A stretch of DNA of 7,181 bases from positions 39,836 to 47,016 of the forward strand of contig DIHJ01000080.1 of NCBI GenBank assembly GCA_002420105.1, written 5' to 3'. Below, piece after piece: positions 1 to 4,863 of this stretch. This DNA is from Nitrospira sp. UBA5699 (lineage in GTDB: Bacteria > Nitrospirota > Nitrospiria > Nitrospirales > Nitrospiraceae). The notes below the pieces were generated by a model, which worked only from the letters and a program-made list of their open reading frames with translations, was not told the DNA's origin and ran no database searches. Both the position numbers and the translations under genes were made by a program. Numbering within the stretch: position 1 is the first letter of the stretch; each line of letters opens with the position of its first letter.

Positions 1-62
1 GGCTCGACGAGCGGATGCGGGTGTTGATCGGCCTGCTGGCGAGAAGAAAGGAGGGTCGGCCG

Positions 63-407
63 TTACCGCAGGGGCGTCGGCGGGGCGTTCAACGGCCGGA
101 ACGGCGTCGAGGGGTTGTATTCGTTCAGGGGGTTGAGCGGATTTTTCGGATCGTACTGGTTCAGGGGATTGAACGGGTTGTTGGAATTGTACCGGTTGAG
201 CGGGTTGGCGGGGTTCCCCGCATCGTATCGATTGAGCGGATTGAAGGGATTGTTCGGATCGTACCCGTTGATCGGATTGAGCGGATTGTCCGGGCGCAGC
301 TCGTTGAGCGGGTTGAAGATGTTGTAGTCGCGCTGGTAGCGCTCGGAGAATCCGGGCTCGGCCCAAGCGGGAGCCGCACCCAGCAGCATCAGCACGAGGA
401 GCCACAT
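63..407 (-). CDS. Small exported Asn/Pro-rich 12-residue-repeat protein
   Basis: A 114-residue protein of unknown function. Residues 1-16 form a hydrophobic signal peptide ending in AWA, with probable cleavage before Glu17; its n-region has no basic residue, which is atypical. From residue 29 to 107 the protein consists of about 6.5 tandem 12-residue units with consensus NP[FL]NPLNxY[DN]xx, and it ends in a short Pro-rich tail. The ATG at 405-407 is preceded by GGAGG (414-418) at 6 bases spacing, which supports this start. The gene lies 48 bp downstream of the 103-residue hypothetical gene on the same strand, so the two are probably co-transcribed. The periodic Asn/Pro/Tyr pattern suggests a regular extended or turn-rich surface or periplasmic structure, but that is inference. 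I recognise no named family. That it is a real gene is supported by the signal peptide, the Shine-Dalgarno and the conservation of the repeat at protein level. Confidence 0.8.
   Translation of the reverse strand: MWLLVLMLLGAAPAWAEPGFSERYQRDYNIFNPLNELRPDNPLNPINGYDPNNPFNPLNRYDAGNPANPLNRYNSNNPFNPLNQYDPKNPLNPLNEYNPSTPFRPLNAPPTPLR
87..323 (-). repeat. 36-bp coding tandem repeat (12-residue units)
   Basis: This is the coding repeat array of the Asn/Pro-rich protein. Successive units start at residues 29, 41, 53, 65, 77 and 89, with a partial unit at 101-107. The spacing is exactly 12 codons throughout, with no indels. The core words NPLN and NPFN are kept in most units while the last four positions vary, as expected of an old, selected repeat rather than a recent slippage expansion. 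Confidence 0.85.
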
Positions 408-455
408 CAGACGCCTCCGGGCCCTGCGGCCTCAGGAACGCTCATGCGCCATGGT

Positions 456-767
456 TCAGCGGCAGTCTCCCGCCTCGTCGGAACGATCGCAGGCGCGCGC
501 GTCATCCAGGAAACCGGCTGCCACGTGCCGTTCCGTCATGGCGAGACGGACCAGCGCGCGCCCGTCCTCGAGTCCCATCGCATAACGCCAGAACAGATCG
601 GGCGGACTGAACCGATAGTAGTTGGTGTGATCCCTGTTGAGGAAGGCGTCGCGCAGCCCTTCCTCTTCCGCGCGCCAGCGTTCCAACTCGGACTGAGTGC
701 GGGCCTGCGCCCGCTGCTGGCGGCACCATTCGATACGGGTCATGATGGAGGTGCAAGACAGCTTCAC
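456..767 (-). CDS. Hypothetical protein, 103 residues
   Basis: I do not recognise a family. The start is a GTG at 765-767, chosen because AGGGAGGG (773-780) lies 5 bases upstream; the internal ATG at residue 9 has no Shine-Dalgarno. Residues 9-45 are charged and look like one long helix (ERWRAEEEGLRDAF). They are followed by an aromatic segment HTNYYRFSPPDLFWRYAMG (about 47-65) and a second helical stretch. No signal peptide or membrane segment is evident; there are four Cys residues (5, 15, 92, 102). The protein is probably cytoplasmic. It lies upstream of, and probably in one transcript with, the exported Asn/Pro-repeat protein, which hints at a shared job, but no function can be assigned. 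Confidence 0.65.
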   Translation of the reverse strand: MKLSCTSIMTRIEWCRQQRAQARTQSELERWRAEEEGLRDAFLNRDHTNYYRFSPPDLFWRYAMGLEDGRALVRLAMTERHVAAGFLDDARACDRSDEAGDCR

Positions 768-930
768 GGCAACCCTCCCTGGCTACATCATACAAGCCAC
801 GAAGGCCCCCTTTCCATGCACCCATCCTACGCAGCGGTCAACCAGCCGGGGAACTAGGGATAACCGCTGATTTTTAAGGAAATATTACCAGGGCCCCGCC
901 TCCCCTTCCCATTGCAAACTACCATCCGAA
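768..930. other. Intergenic stretch without a recognised gene
   Basis: This is the space upstream of the minus-strand 103-residue gene. It must hold that gene's promoter, but no convincing -35/-10 pair is visible. The candidates, TATGAT at 787-792 or TTGACC at 836-841, each lack a good partner box. A short inverted repeat CAGCGGT (832-838) / ACCGCTG (863-869) with a 24-base gap is present and may be chance. Confidence 0.4.
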
Positions 931-988
931 CAACTCAGAACTCCTAACTCAGAACCTTCTTGGGTTCATTCCAAATTCCACATTTCCC
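931..988 (+). repeat. Intergenic mosaic repeat tract (copy 1)
   Basis: This tract holds AACTCAGAAC twice (932-941, 946-955). It also holds a 20-base word, ttcttgggttcattccaaat (957-976), that recurs exactly at 3939-3958, and ATTCCACATT (975-984), which recurs six more times in this window. The words come in the same order and orientation as in the tract at 3913-3976, so this is a degenerate member of one repeat family. It is non-coding and lies beyond the OmpA-gene terminator. Confidence 0.75.
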
Positions 989-998
989 AACTTAACTC

Positions 999-1029
999 AC
1001 GAGGCGCCCGGTCGGACCGGGCGCCTCGT
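999..1029 (-). terminator. Strong hairpin terminator of the OmpA-family gene
   Basis: A perfect 15-bp GC-rich inverted repeat, acgaggcgcccggtc (999-1013) and its complement (1015-1029), separated by one base. The fully formed hairpin would open the innermost pairs into a small loop. It lies about 30 bases beyond the stop codon of the minus-strand OmpA-family gene. Reading that strand, it is followed by GAGTTAAGTTGGG, which is moderately U-rich. The placement fits a transcription terminator; the weak U tract is the only reservation. Confidence 0.75.
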
Positions 1030-1059
1030 TCCGGCTCTCCTGCGCACCGGCTGCGATGC

Positions 1060-2409
1060 CTACCTCGTGACGCGCACCTCGACGCGGCGATTCTTGGCCC
1101 GACCCGCCGGCGTGCTGTTCGATTCGACCGGCTTGCTGTCCGCGAACCCGGTGGTCGTCGTGTTGCTGAGGCCTCCCTCGGCCAGCGCCTTCGCGGCACT
1201 GGTCGCGCGGGCCTCCGACAATTCCTTGTTCGTCGGGAACTTCTTCTTCAGCTCGCGCCGGATCGGAAGGTTGTCGGTGTGACCGTCCACCGCGACCTTG
1301 TACTCGGGAAACTCCTTCAGGATGCCGCCCACCTGCTTCAGGGCATCGGCCCCTGCCGGCTTGAGCTGATCCTCGCCCAGCCCGAACAGATAGCCGGAGG
1401 CCAGGTTGATCAGGAGCCGCTCGTTGTTCAGATCGACGGTGATGTCGCCCTTCTCGATCTGCGGCCTGAGCGCCTTGATCAGCCCGCGCTGCGCTTCCTT
1501 CAGCTTCGCCATTTCGGCGGAGAGTTCGCCGCGCAGACCGGCGAGTTCCTTGTCACGCTCGGCCAGTTGCCCCTCGAGTTCCGCCACCCGCTTCGCCTTG
1601 TCGTCCACGGTCGCCTGCAGGGCCGCGAGCTGCCGCTCGAGCTCGGCGATGCGGGCCTTCGACTGATCGAGATCCCCCTGCAACGACGAGAGCTGACTGC
1701 CCAGCTTGGAGGCGTCGCTCGCCCCGGCGCGGAGCGCGGCGAGTTCCTTCTCGCGGTCTGCCAGCTGCCGTTCCAATTCGGCCATCCGGGCCTTGGCCTG
1801 ATCCAGCTCCGATTGGGCCGACTTGGCCGCTTCGCCCGAGCTGGACCGCAGCGAGGCGATCTCCTTGTCGCGCTCGGCCAGTTGCCGTTCGAGGTCTGCG
1901 ACGCGGGCCTTGGATTGATCGAGCTCCCCCTGGGCCGACTTAAGCGCGTCGCTGGAACTGGCCCGCAGGGCGGCGAGTTCCTTCTCCCGGTCGCTCAGCT
2001 GCCGCTCCAGATCCGCGATGCGCGATTTGGACTGGTCGAGCTCCGATTGCGCCGACTTCAGCGCGTCGCTCGAGCTGGATCGCAGGGAAGCGATCTCCCG
2101 TTCACGGTCCGCCAGCTGCCGTTCGAGGTCCGCGATCCTGGCCTTGGACTGATCGATCTCGGCCTGGGCCGCCTTGAGCGCCTCGCTGGAGCTGGACCGC
2201 AGCGCCGCGATCTCCTTCTCCCGATCCGCCGCCAGTTTCTGCGCCGCAGCCAGTTCGTCCTTCAACCGCTTGAGTTCCCTTTCCAGGGCGTTCGGATGGC
2301 GGTATTCATACCCGCCGTCGCAGCAGATCGCAGTCCAGTCGATGGCGCCCGCATTGCCGGCAAACGCCAGCAGGCTCACTGCCAGAACCGATGTGGTGAG
2401 TGCTTTCAT
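1060..2409 (-). CDS. OmpA-family peptidoglycan-binding protein with coiled-coil repeats
   Basis: A 449-residue cell-envelope protein. Residues 1-22 are a signal peptide (KALTTS, hydrophobic core, GNAGA, cut after Ala22). Residues 40-310 are a long coiled coil made of 39-residue repeats (DREKEIASLR, LDQSKARIADLERQL). Residues about 316-449 are an OmpA C-terminal domain with VDGHTDN (374-380), LSEARA (397-402) and GRAKNRRVEV (436-445). Asp379 and Arg401 match the residues that hold diaminopimelate in OmpA proteins. By family, the domain grips peptidoglycan; the coiled coil probably spans periplasm or forms an oligomer (inference). Two Cys (29-30) follow the signal peptide, but there is no lipobox. 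The ATG at 2407-2409 is preferred over an ATG five codons upstream because AGGGAG (2415-2420) precedes it and it gives a cleaner signal peptide. The gene stands alone, with its own terminator. Confidence 0.9.
   Translation of the reverse strand: MKALTTSVLAVSLLAFAGNAGAIDWTAICCDGGYEYRHPNALERELKRLKDELAAAQKLAADREKEIAALRSSSSEALKAAQAEIDQSKARIADLERQLADREREIASLRSSSSDALKSAQSELDQSKSRIADLERQLSDREKELAALRASSSDALKSAQGELDQSKARVADLERQLAERDKEIASLRSSSGEAAKSAQSELDQAKARMAELERQLADREKELAALRAGASDASKLGSQLSSLQGDLDQSKARIAELERQLAALQATVDDKAKRVAELEGQLAERDKELAGLRGELSAEMAKLKEAQRGLIKALRPQIEKGDITVDLNNERLLINLASGYLFGLGEDQLKPAGADALKQVGGILKEFPEYKVAVDGHTDNLPIRRELKKKFPTNKELSEARATSAAKALAEGGLSNTTTTGFADSKPVESNSTPAGRAKNRRVEVRVTR
1563..2229 (-). 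repeat. 39-residue (117-bp) coding repeats in the coiled coil
   Basis: Four regular units, residues 61-99, 100-138, 139-177 and 178-216, each ending in a form of L/ELERQL. A fifth unit (217-261) carries six extra residues, and a shortened sixth (262-282) follows. The period of 39 equals four heptads plus one hendecad (28 + 11), which is compatible with a continuous coiled coil with a local change of supercoil. Protein identity between units is high, with mostly conservative changes (I/L, S/A, D/E). Confidence 0.8.
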
Positions 2410-2414
2410 GATGA

Positions 2415-2420
2415 CTCCCT
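2415..2420 (-). promoter_or_regulatory. Ribosome binding site that decides the OmpA-gene start
   Basis: AGGGAG on the minus strand, 5 bases from the ATG at 2407-2409. The alternative ATG at 2422-2424 has no such sequence in front of it and would add MKGVI before the signal peptide. Confidence 0.7.
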
Positions 2421-2587
2421 TCATTAAGATGACGATGAGAGCCCGGAAGAAGGCATCGCGAACGACCGTCGCACGTTCGCGTCGCCGAGCGGACCGAGGG
2501 CCCTTCCAGAGGCTACTTCAGCAGGAAGCGTGAAGTAAAGATTGGCCGGGAGGGGGCGGATCGAACGGAAGCCTGCAAATTCAGCGG

Positions 2588-2617
2588 CTTATAGAGGGAG
2601 CCGATCGAAGAACGCAA
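2588..2617 (-). promoter_or_regulatory. Possible sigma70-type promoter for the OmpA-family gene
   Basis: On the minus strand, TTGCGT (2612-2617) and TATAAG (2588-2593) are separated by 18 bases. The -10 box is good and the -35 box weak. Transcription would start near 2581 and leave a leader of about 170 bases, which is long, so another promoter is possible. Confidence 0.3.
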
Positions 2618-2686
2618 AAGATGAGGGACCGGTTCAGGAAAGAAGGGGCAGCGCGTCCGCAACCGGGCTGGTCAACGACGTCCGAA

Positions 2687-2706
2687 CGAGCCGTTCCCTC
2701 GGCTCG
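2687..2706 (-). terminator. Weak hairpin after the membrane-protein gene
   Basis: A 7-bp perfect GC-rich stem, CGAGCCG (2687-2693) and CGGCTCG (2700-2706), with a 6-base loop. It lies about 34 bases past the minus-strand stop at 2740. There is no T tract after it, so it is at best a weak or factor-dependent terminator. Confidence 0.3.
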
Positions 2707-2739
2707 CGTGACGGCCCGAGTGCGTTCTATATTGTGGGG

Positions 2740-3651
2740 CTATGCCGCCTGTCGGCGGAGGAGCGGCTTGAGGCGCGTGCGCAGCTGCCGGTACAGGCAG
2801 TCTTCGACCCCATCGATGAGCTGGTGCAGCCGAGCCTGCTGTAAGCCGGCCCGTTTCAGACAGGGGTCGCTCAGCAGCCCGACGAGCAGGCTCATCCCCG
2901 TGACGAAGAGTCCCACCAGCAGCGTCGCCCCCACGACCTGCCAGAACGAGGGCTTCGGAGGAAACACGGAATAGAACGCCGATCCCAGGCTCGACCCCAG
3001 AACGAAGGTGGAGGCAGCCCGATCCTTCGCCCGTTTTCTCGCGATCTGATCACCGATCCCGGCAATGCCGAGGGAATGGTCGCCGAAAAAGAGCCATCCG
3101 GCCGCCAGCGTCAGCACCGTCGCAGCCGTATCGAGCACCAGGGCACGGCTGGAGGAATGGTCGGTGATCAACCGGGGCACGTCGGACAGCTCCCTCACCG
3201 CCTCATCCGACAGGACTCCCGCCGCCAACAACGGCCCCAGTTGCCGGTGCTGCCTGATCCGCTCGACCAGCCCGTTCGCGGCGGCCTTCCGATCGCCCAT
3301 CGTACAGGGCCATTGCAGCAGCTCGACCGCGATCAGGCGCTCGACTTCCTTCTGGTATCGCGTCTTCATTCCACCCGGCAGCAGGCCGATCAGGTCGGCG
3401 CCGGAGCGCCAGCCCAATTTGACCGGCACCTCGAGGATCTTCTTCACGAACAGGGAGGGGATCGCCCAGAGGGCATTGACGGGATAGCAGACCAGATCGC
3501 TCAGGAGCGACTGTTTCTGAAGGGCGATGGTTTCCTGGAGCGAGAAATGCCCCTTCACGAACGCATCCACGCGGGCGCGACAGTCGGCCACGTACCGTTC
3601 GATGCATTCTTCCAGGGCAAGGATCGCGGAGGCGGTCTGCTGGTCGTTCAT
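2740..3651 (-). CDS. Membrane protein of unknown function (DUF6635-like)
   Basis: A 303-residue protein. The N-terminal part has RARVDAFVKGHFSLQETIAL (25-44), followed by SDLVCYPVNALWAIPS (51-66), an amphipathic or membrane-touching segment. This pattern of Arg, HFS and 'D-x-x-x-Y-P-x-N' resembles proteins grouped as DUF6635; I recall this by pattern only and hold it at moderate confidence. Two membrane helices are clear: about 171-189 (LDTAATVLTLAAGWLFFG) and 236-260 (VVGATLLVGLFVTGMSLLVG), joined by a basic segment (ARKRAKDR). The C-terminus is a basic helix. There is no signal peptide; it is probably an inner-membrane protein. The ATG at 3649-3651 is chosen because AGGAGGG (3661-3667) precedes it; a GTG nine codons upstream would put that site inside the gene and overlap the -10 box. 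It is transcribed alone from the promoter at 3677-3704. Confidence 0.75.
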   Translation of the reverse strand: MNDQQTASAILALEECIERYVADCRARVDAFVKGHFSLQETIALQKQSLLSDLVCYPVNALWAIPSLFVKKILEVPVKLGWRSGADLIGLLPGGMKTRYQKEVERLIAVELLQWPCTMGDRKAAANGLVERIRQHRQLGPLLAAGVLSDEAVRELSDVPRLITDHSSSRALVLDTAATVLTLAAGWLFFGDHSLGIAGIGDQIARKRAKDRAASTFVLGSSLGSAFYSVFPPKPSFWQVVGATLLVGLFVTGMSLLVGLLSDPCLKRAGLQQARLHQLIDGVEDCLYRQLRTRLKPLLRRQAA

Positions 3652-3660
3652 GGGGGCCTT

Positions 3661-3667
3661 CCCTCCT
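3661..3667 (-). promoter_or_regulatory. Ribosome binding site deciding the membrane-protein start
   Basis: AGGAGGG on the minus strand, 9 bases upstream of the ATG at 3649-3651. The spacing is slightly long, but the match is nearly complete. It rules out the longer GTG reading, whose codons would include this site. Confidence 0.7.
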
Positions 3668-3676
3668 GAAAGCCCC

Positions 3677-3704
3677 ACTATACCGGCTCAGGCCGTCCGC
3701 TCAA
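3677..3704 (-). promoter_or_regulatory. Sigma70-type promoter of the membrane-protein gene
   Basis: On the minus strand, TTGAGC (3699-3704), a 16-base spacer, then TATAGT (3677-3682). Both boxes are close to consensus. Transcription would begin near 3670, only a few bases before the AGGAGGG site, giving a very short leader of about 20 bases. Confidence 0.6.
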
Positions 3705-3714
3705 GAAAATCCTC

Positions 3715-3730
3715 GTTCGCAGCTGCGAAC
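3715..3730. promoter_or_regulatory. 16-bp perfect palindrome, candidate operator
   Basis: GTTCGCAGCTGCGAAC is fully self-complementary over 16 bases. It overlaps a second palindrome, AACCGGTT (3728-3735). Its centre lies about 50 bases upstream of the predicted start of the membrane-protein transcript, just behind the -35 box, where activators commonly bind. No regulator gene adjoins it, so the factor is unknown. Confidence 0.45.
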
Positions 3731-3750
3731 CGGTTGAGCAAAGCGCACCC

Positions 3751-3793
3751 GGAACTCACAACTCAGAACCATCTTCGGCAATTCGACGTTCCT
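3751..3793 (+). repeat. Intergenic mosaic repeat tract (copy 2, left edge)
   Basis: It contains AACTCAGAAC (3760-3769) and a degenerate spacer leading into the 114-bp repeat. The same word opens the tracts at 931 and 3913. No gene is present. Confidence 0.6.
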
Positions 3794-3907
3794 AATTCCA
3801 CATTGACCTCGGCCCCATTCCACATTTTCATACCCCCATACCCCGTTGCCCCCTATCCCGCTCCCCCTTGCCTCCTGCTCGTCCCGCTTGTCGCGCCAGT
3901 CCCGCTC
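3794..3907 (+). repeat. 114-bp direct repeat, left copy (upstream of mazEF)
   Basis: By eye this matches 4678-4791 at 111 of 114 positions. The differences are at 3848/4732, 3863/4747 and 3902/4786, with no indels. It begins with aattccacattgacctcggc, carries ATTCCACATT twice (3795-3804, 3817-3826), and passes into a C-rich tract. It lies between the promoter of the minus-strand membrane-protein gene and the toxin-antitoxin promoter. It encodes nothing recognisable and has no obvious terminal inverted repeats. Confidence 0.95.
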
Positions 3908-3912
3908 GCATG

Positions 3913-3976
3913 CAACTCAGAACCCAAAACCCACAACTTTCTTGGGTTCATTCCAAATCCCTAATTCCACATTTCT
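3913..3976 (+). repeat. Intergenic mosaic repeat tract (copy 3)
   Basis: AACTCAGAAC (3914-3923), the 20-base word shared with 957-976 (here 3939-3958), and aattccacatttc (3963-3975, identical to 974-986) occur in that order, as in the tract at 931-988. The spacing differs by small insertions. Confidence 0.75.
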
Positions 3977-3988
3977 TCATGGTCCGGC

Positions 3989-4020
3989 TTGACAAGACCT
4001 GTAATGCCAATGTAATTACA
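3989..4020 (+). promoter_or_regulatory. mazEF promoter overlapped by a palindromic operator
   Basis: A perfect -35 box TTGACA (3989-3994), a 16-base spacer, and TGTAAT (4011-4016) as -10 box. The -10 box is the left half of the perfect palindrome TGTAATTACA (4011-4020), and a further TGTAAT half-site lies at 4000-4005, 11 bases (one helical turn) away. MazE/AbrB-type antitoxins normally repress their own promoter alone or in complex with the toxin, so this array is the natural candidate for that operator. Transcription should start near 4023, about 30 bases before the antitoxin start. Confidence 0.7.
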
Positions 4021-4054
4021 CCAAGCAAAGAACATCTTCTTGAAGGGATGGGCG

Positions 4055-4309
4055 ATGAAAGCGCGAGTAGTACGAATCGGGAATTCCAGAGGCATCCGGC
4101 TTCCGAAAGCCGTCATCGAGCAATGCCATCTGCACGGCGCCGTCGAGCTCGAGATCCAACAGGGGCAACTGGTCATCCGGTCGGCGACGAAGCCGCGAGC
4201 CGACTGGAGTCAGGCGTTTGCACAGATGCATCGCCGGGGCGATGACCGACTGTTGGATCAAGACACTGCCCCGCCCTCCACATGGGATCGCAAAGAGTGG
4301 CGATGGTAG
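4055..4309 (+). CDS. mazE: MazE/AbrB-type antitoxin
   Basis: An 84-residue antitoxin. Residues 1-44 are a SpoVT/AbrB-type DNA-binding domain (MKARVVRIGNSRGIRLPKAV, then VELEIQQGQLVIR), which dimerises through swapped hairpins and binds the operator. The C-terminal region (about 50-84), ending LLDQD..WDRKEWRW, is the flexible segment that in this family wraps the toxin and blocks its active site. The ATG at 4055 fits the family N-terminus and has AAGGG about 8 bases before it; a TTG 15 bases upstream is less likely. The stop overlaps the toxin start (ATGGTAG, 4303-4309), so the two are translationally coupled, antitoxin first as usual. The tail 'KEWRW' has Arg and Lys where acidic residues are common in relatives, a minor oddity. 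Confidence 0.9.
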   Translation: MKARVVRIGNSRGIRLPKAVIEQCHLHGAVELEIQQGQLVIRSATKPRADWSQAFAQMHRRGDDRLLDQDTAPPSTWDRKEWRW

Positions 4310-4626
4310 TTTCCCGTTTCGATGTCTTCCTTGTACGCCTCGATCCCACCGAAGGTCGGGAAATCCGCAAAACCCGCCCCTGCCTCCTCATTTCCCCTGA
4401 CGAGATGAACGAGCACATCGATACCGTCATCGTCGCCCCCATGACGACGAAACGCCGCCCGTATCCGACGCGCGTAGCGGTACGCTTCAAGAGCAAGACG
4501 GGGCAGATCGTGCTGGATCAAATCAGAACAGTGGACAAAAGCAGGCTCGTCAAGAAACTGGGCAGGATCGACGAAGCGACCAGAGAACATGTCCTCGCCC
4601 TACTCGCCGAACTCTTCGCTCCCTAA
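4303..4626 (+). CDS. mazF: MazF-family endoribonuclease toxin
   Basis: A 107-residue MazF toxin, a dimeric mRNA interferase that cleaves RNA at short sequence motifs when freed from its antitoxin. Visible family features are FDVFLVRLDP (6-15), the G-x-E-x-x-K-x-RP signature (18-26, Arg25 in the active site), SPDEMN (31-36), APMTT (45-49, the Thr pair of the active site), GQIVLDQIRTVD (67-78) and RLVKKLGRI (81-89). Nothing essential appears missing, so the toxin should be functional. The length is normal (about 105-115). The ATG at 4303 overlaps the antitoxin stop and matches the usual MV-start; an in-frame ATG at 4282 would add seven residues and a longer overlap and is less likely. The pair sits inside a unit bounded by two 114-bp direct repeats, a setting suggesting gain or loss as a cassette. 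Its cleavage site cannot be read from sequence. Confidence 0.92.
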   Translation: MVVSRFDVFLVRLDPTEGREIRKTRPCLLISPDEMNEHIDTVIVAPMTTKRRPYPTRVAVRFKSKTGQIVLDQIRTVDKSRLVKKLGRIDEATREHVLALLAELFAP

Positions 4627-4662
4627 CCTCCGTGCCGCTCACCGCATCGACACTTCGAATCT

Positions 4663-4677
4663 TCATTCCACATTCCC
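4663..4677 (+). repeat. Short mosaic repeat edge beside the right 114-bp repeat
   Basis: A copy of ATTCCACATT (4665-4674) sits directly in front of the right-hand 114-bp repeat, giving three copies of this word within 46 bases (4665, 4679, 4701). The left-hand repeat has no such extra copy in front of it. Confidence 0.6.
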
Positions 4678-4791
4678 AATTCCACATTGACCTCGGCCCC
4701 ATTCCACATTTTCATACCCCCATACCCCGTTACCCCCTATCCCGCTACCCCTTGCCTCCTGCTCGTCCCGCTTGTCGCGCCAGTCGCGCTC
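4678..4791 (+). repeat. 114-bp direct repeat, right copy (downstream of mazEF)
   Basis: The second copy of the repeat at 3794-3907, same orientation, offset exactly 884 bases, three mismatches and no gaps by eye. It begins 52 bases after the toxin stop. Beyond 4791 the two copies diverge, though the downstream sequence again contains CTCAGAAC (4818-4825), the word that follows the left copy as well. Confidence 0.95.
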
Positions 4792-4863
4792 CTCTCGCCC
4801 GTCCTGCATGGCCACACCTCAGAACTCTCCAGACCACATTCCCCATTCATCATTGATCGGCTT
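4792..4863. other. Convergent intergenic space with degraded repeat words
   Basis: This lies between the right 114-bp repeat and the stop of the minus-strand PII-like gene. It contains CTCAGAAC (4818-4825) and a degenerate cacattccccattcatcatt stretch resembling the mosaic words. No terminator hairpin for either converging gene is evident here. Confidence 0.5.

Larger units (their letters stand above)
2425..2739. other. Gene-free interval between the OmpA gene and the membrane-protein gene
   Basis: No gene is supported in these 315 bases; the open frames here have no Shine-Dalgarno and no recognisable protein. The stretch must hold the end of the upstream minus-strand transcript and the promoter of the OmpA-family gene. 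A weak candidate for each is listed separately. Confidence 0.6.

Noticed and set aside
1..62. Possible end or beginning of another gene at the left edge
   Set aside because: Neither strand shows a stop with a recognisable C-terminus or a start with a Shine-Dalgarno in these 62 bases. The plus frame LDERMRVLIGLL simply continues into antisense of the repeat gene.
813..841. TTGACC / CATGGA promoter pair upstream of the 103-residue gene
   Set aside because: The -35 box is good and the spacing is 17, but the -10 box is very poor. The other candidate, TATGAT at 787-792, lacks a -35 box.
15..857. 280-residue plus-strand open frame opposite the Asn/Pro-repeat gene
   Set aside because: It is the antisense of the 36-bp repeat array and of the 103-residue gene. 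Its repeats (ERIEGIVRIV-like) mirror the real repeats, and it has no Shine-Dalgarno or signal features.
1279..2427. 382-residue plus-strand open frame opposite the OmpA-family gene
   Set aside because: It is the complement of the coiled-coil repeats, whose codon bias keeps the opposite frame open. The minus-strand reading has a signal peptide, a known domain and a terminator.
3794..4791. The two 114-bp repeats as ends of an insertion sequence or composite transposon
   Set aside because: There are no terminal inverted repeats, transposase or target-site duplications that I can see. The repeats are direct and part of a wider family of intergenic words.
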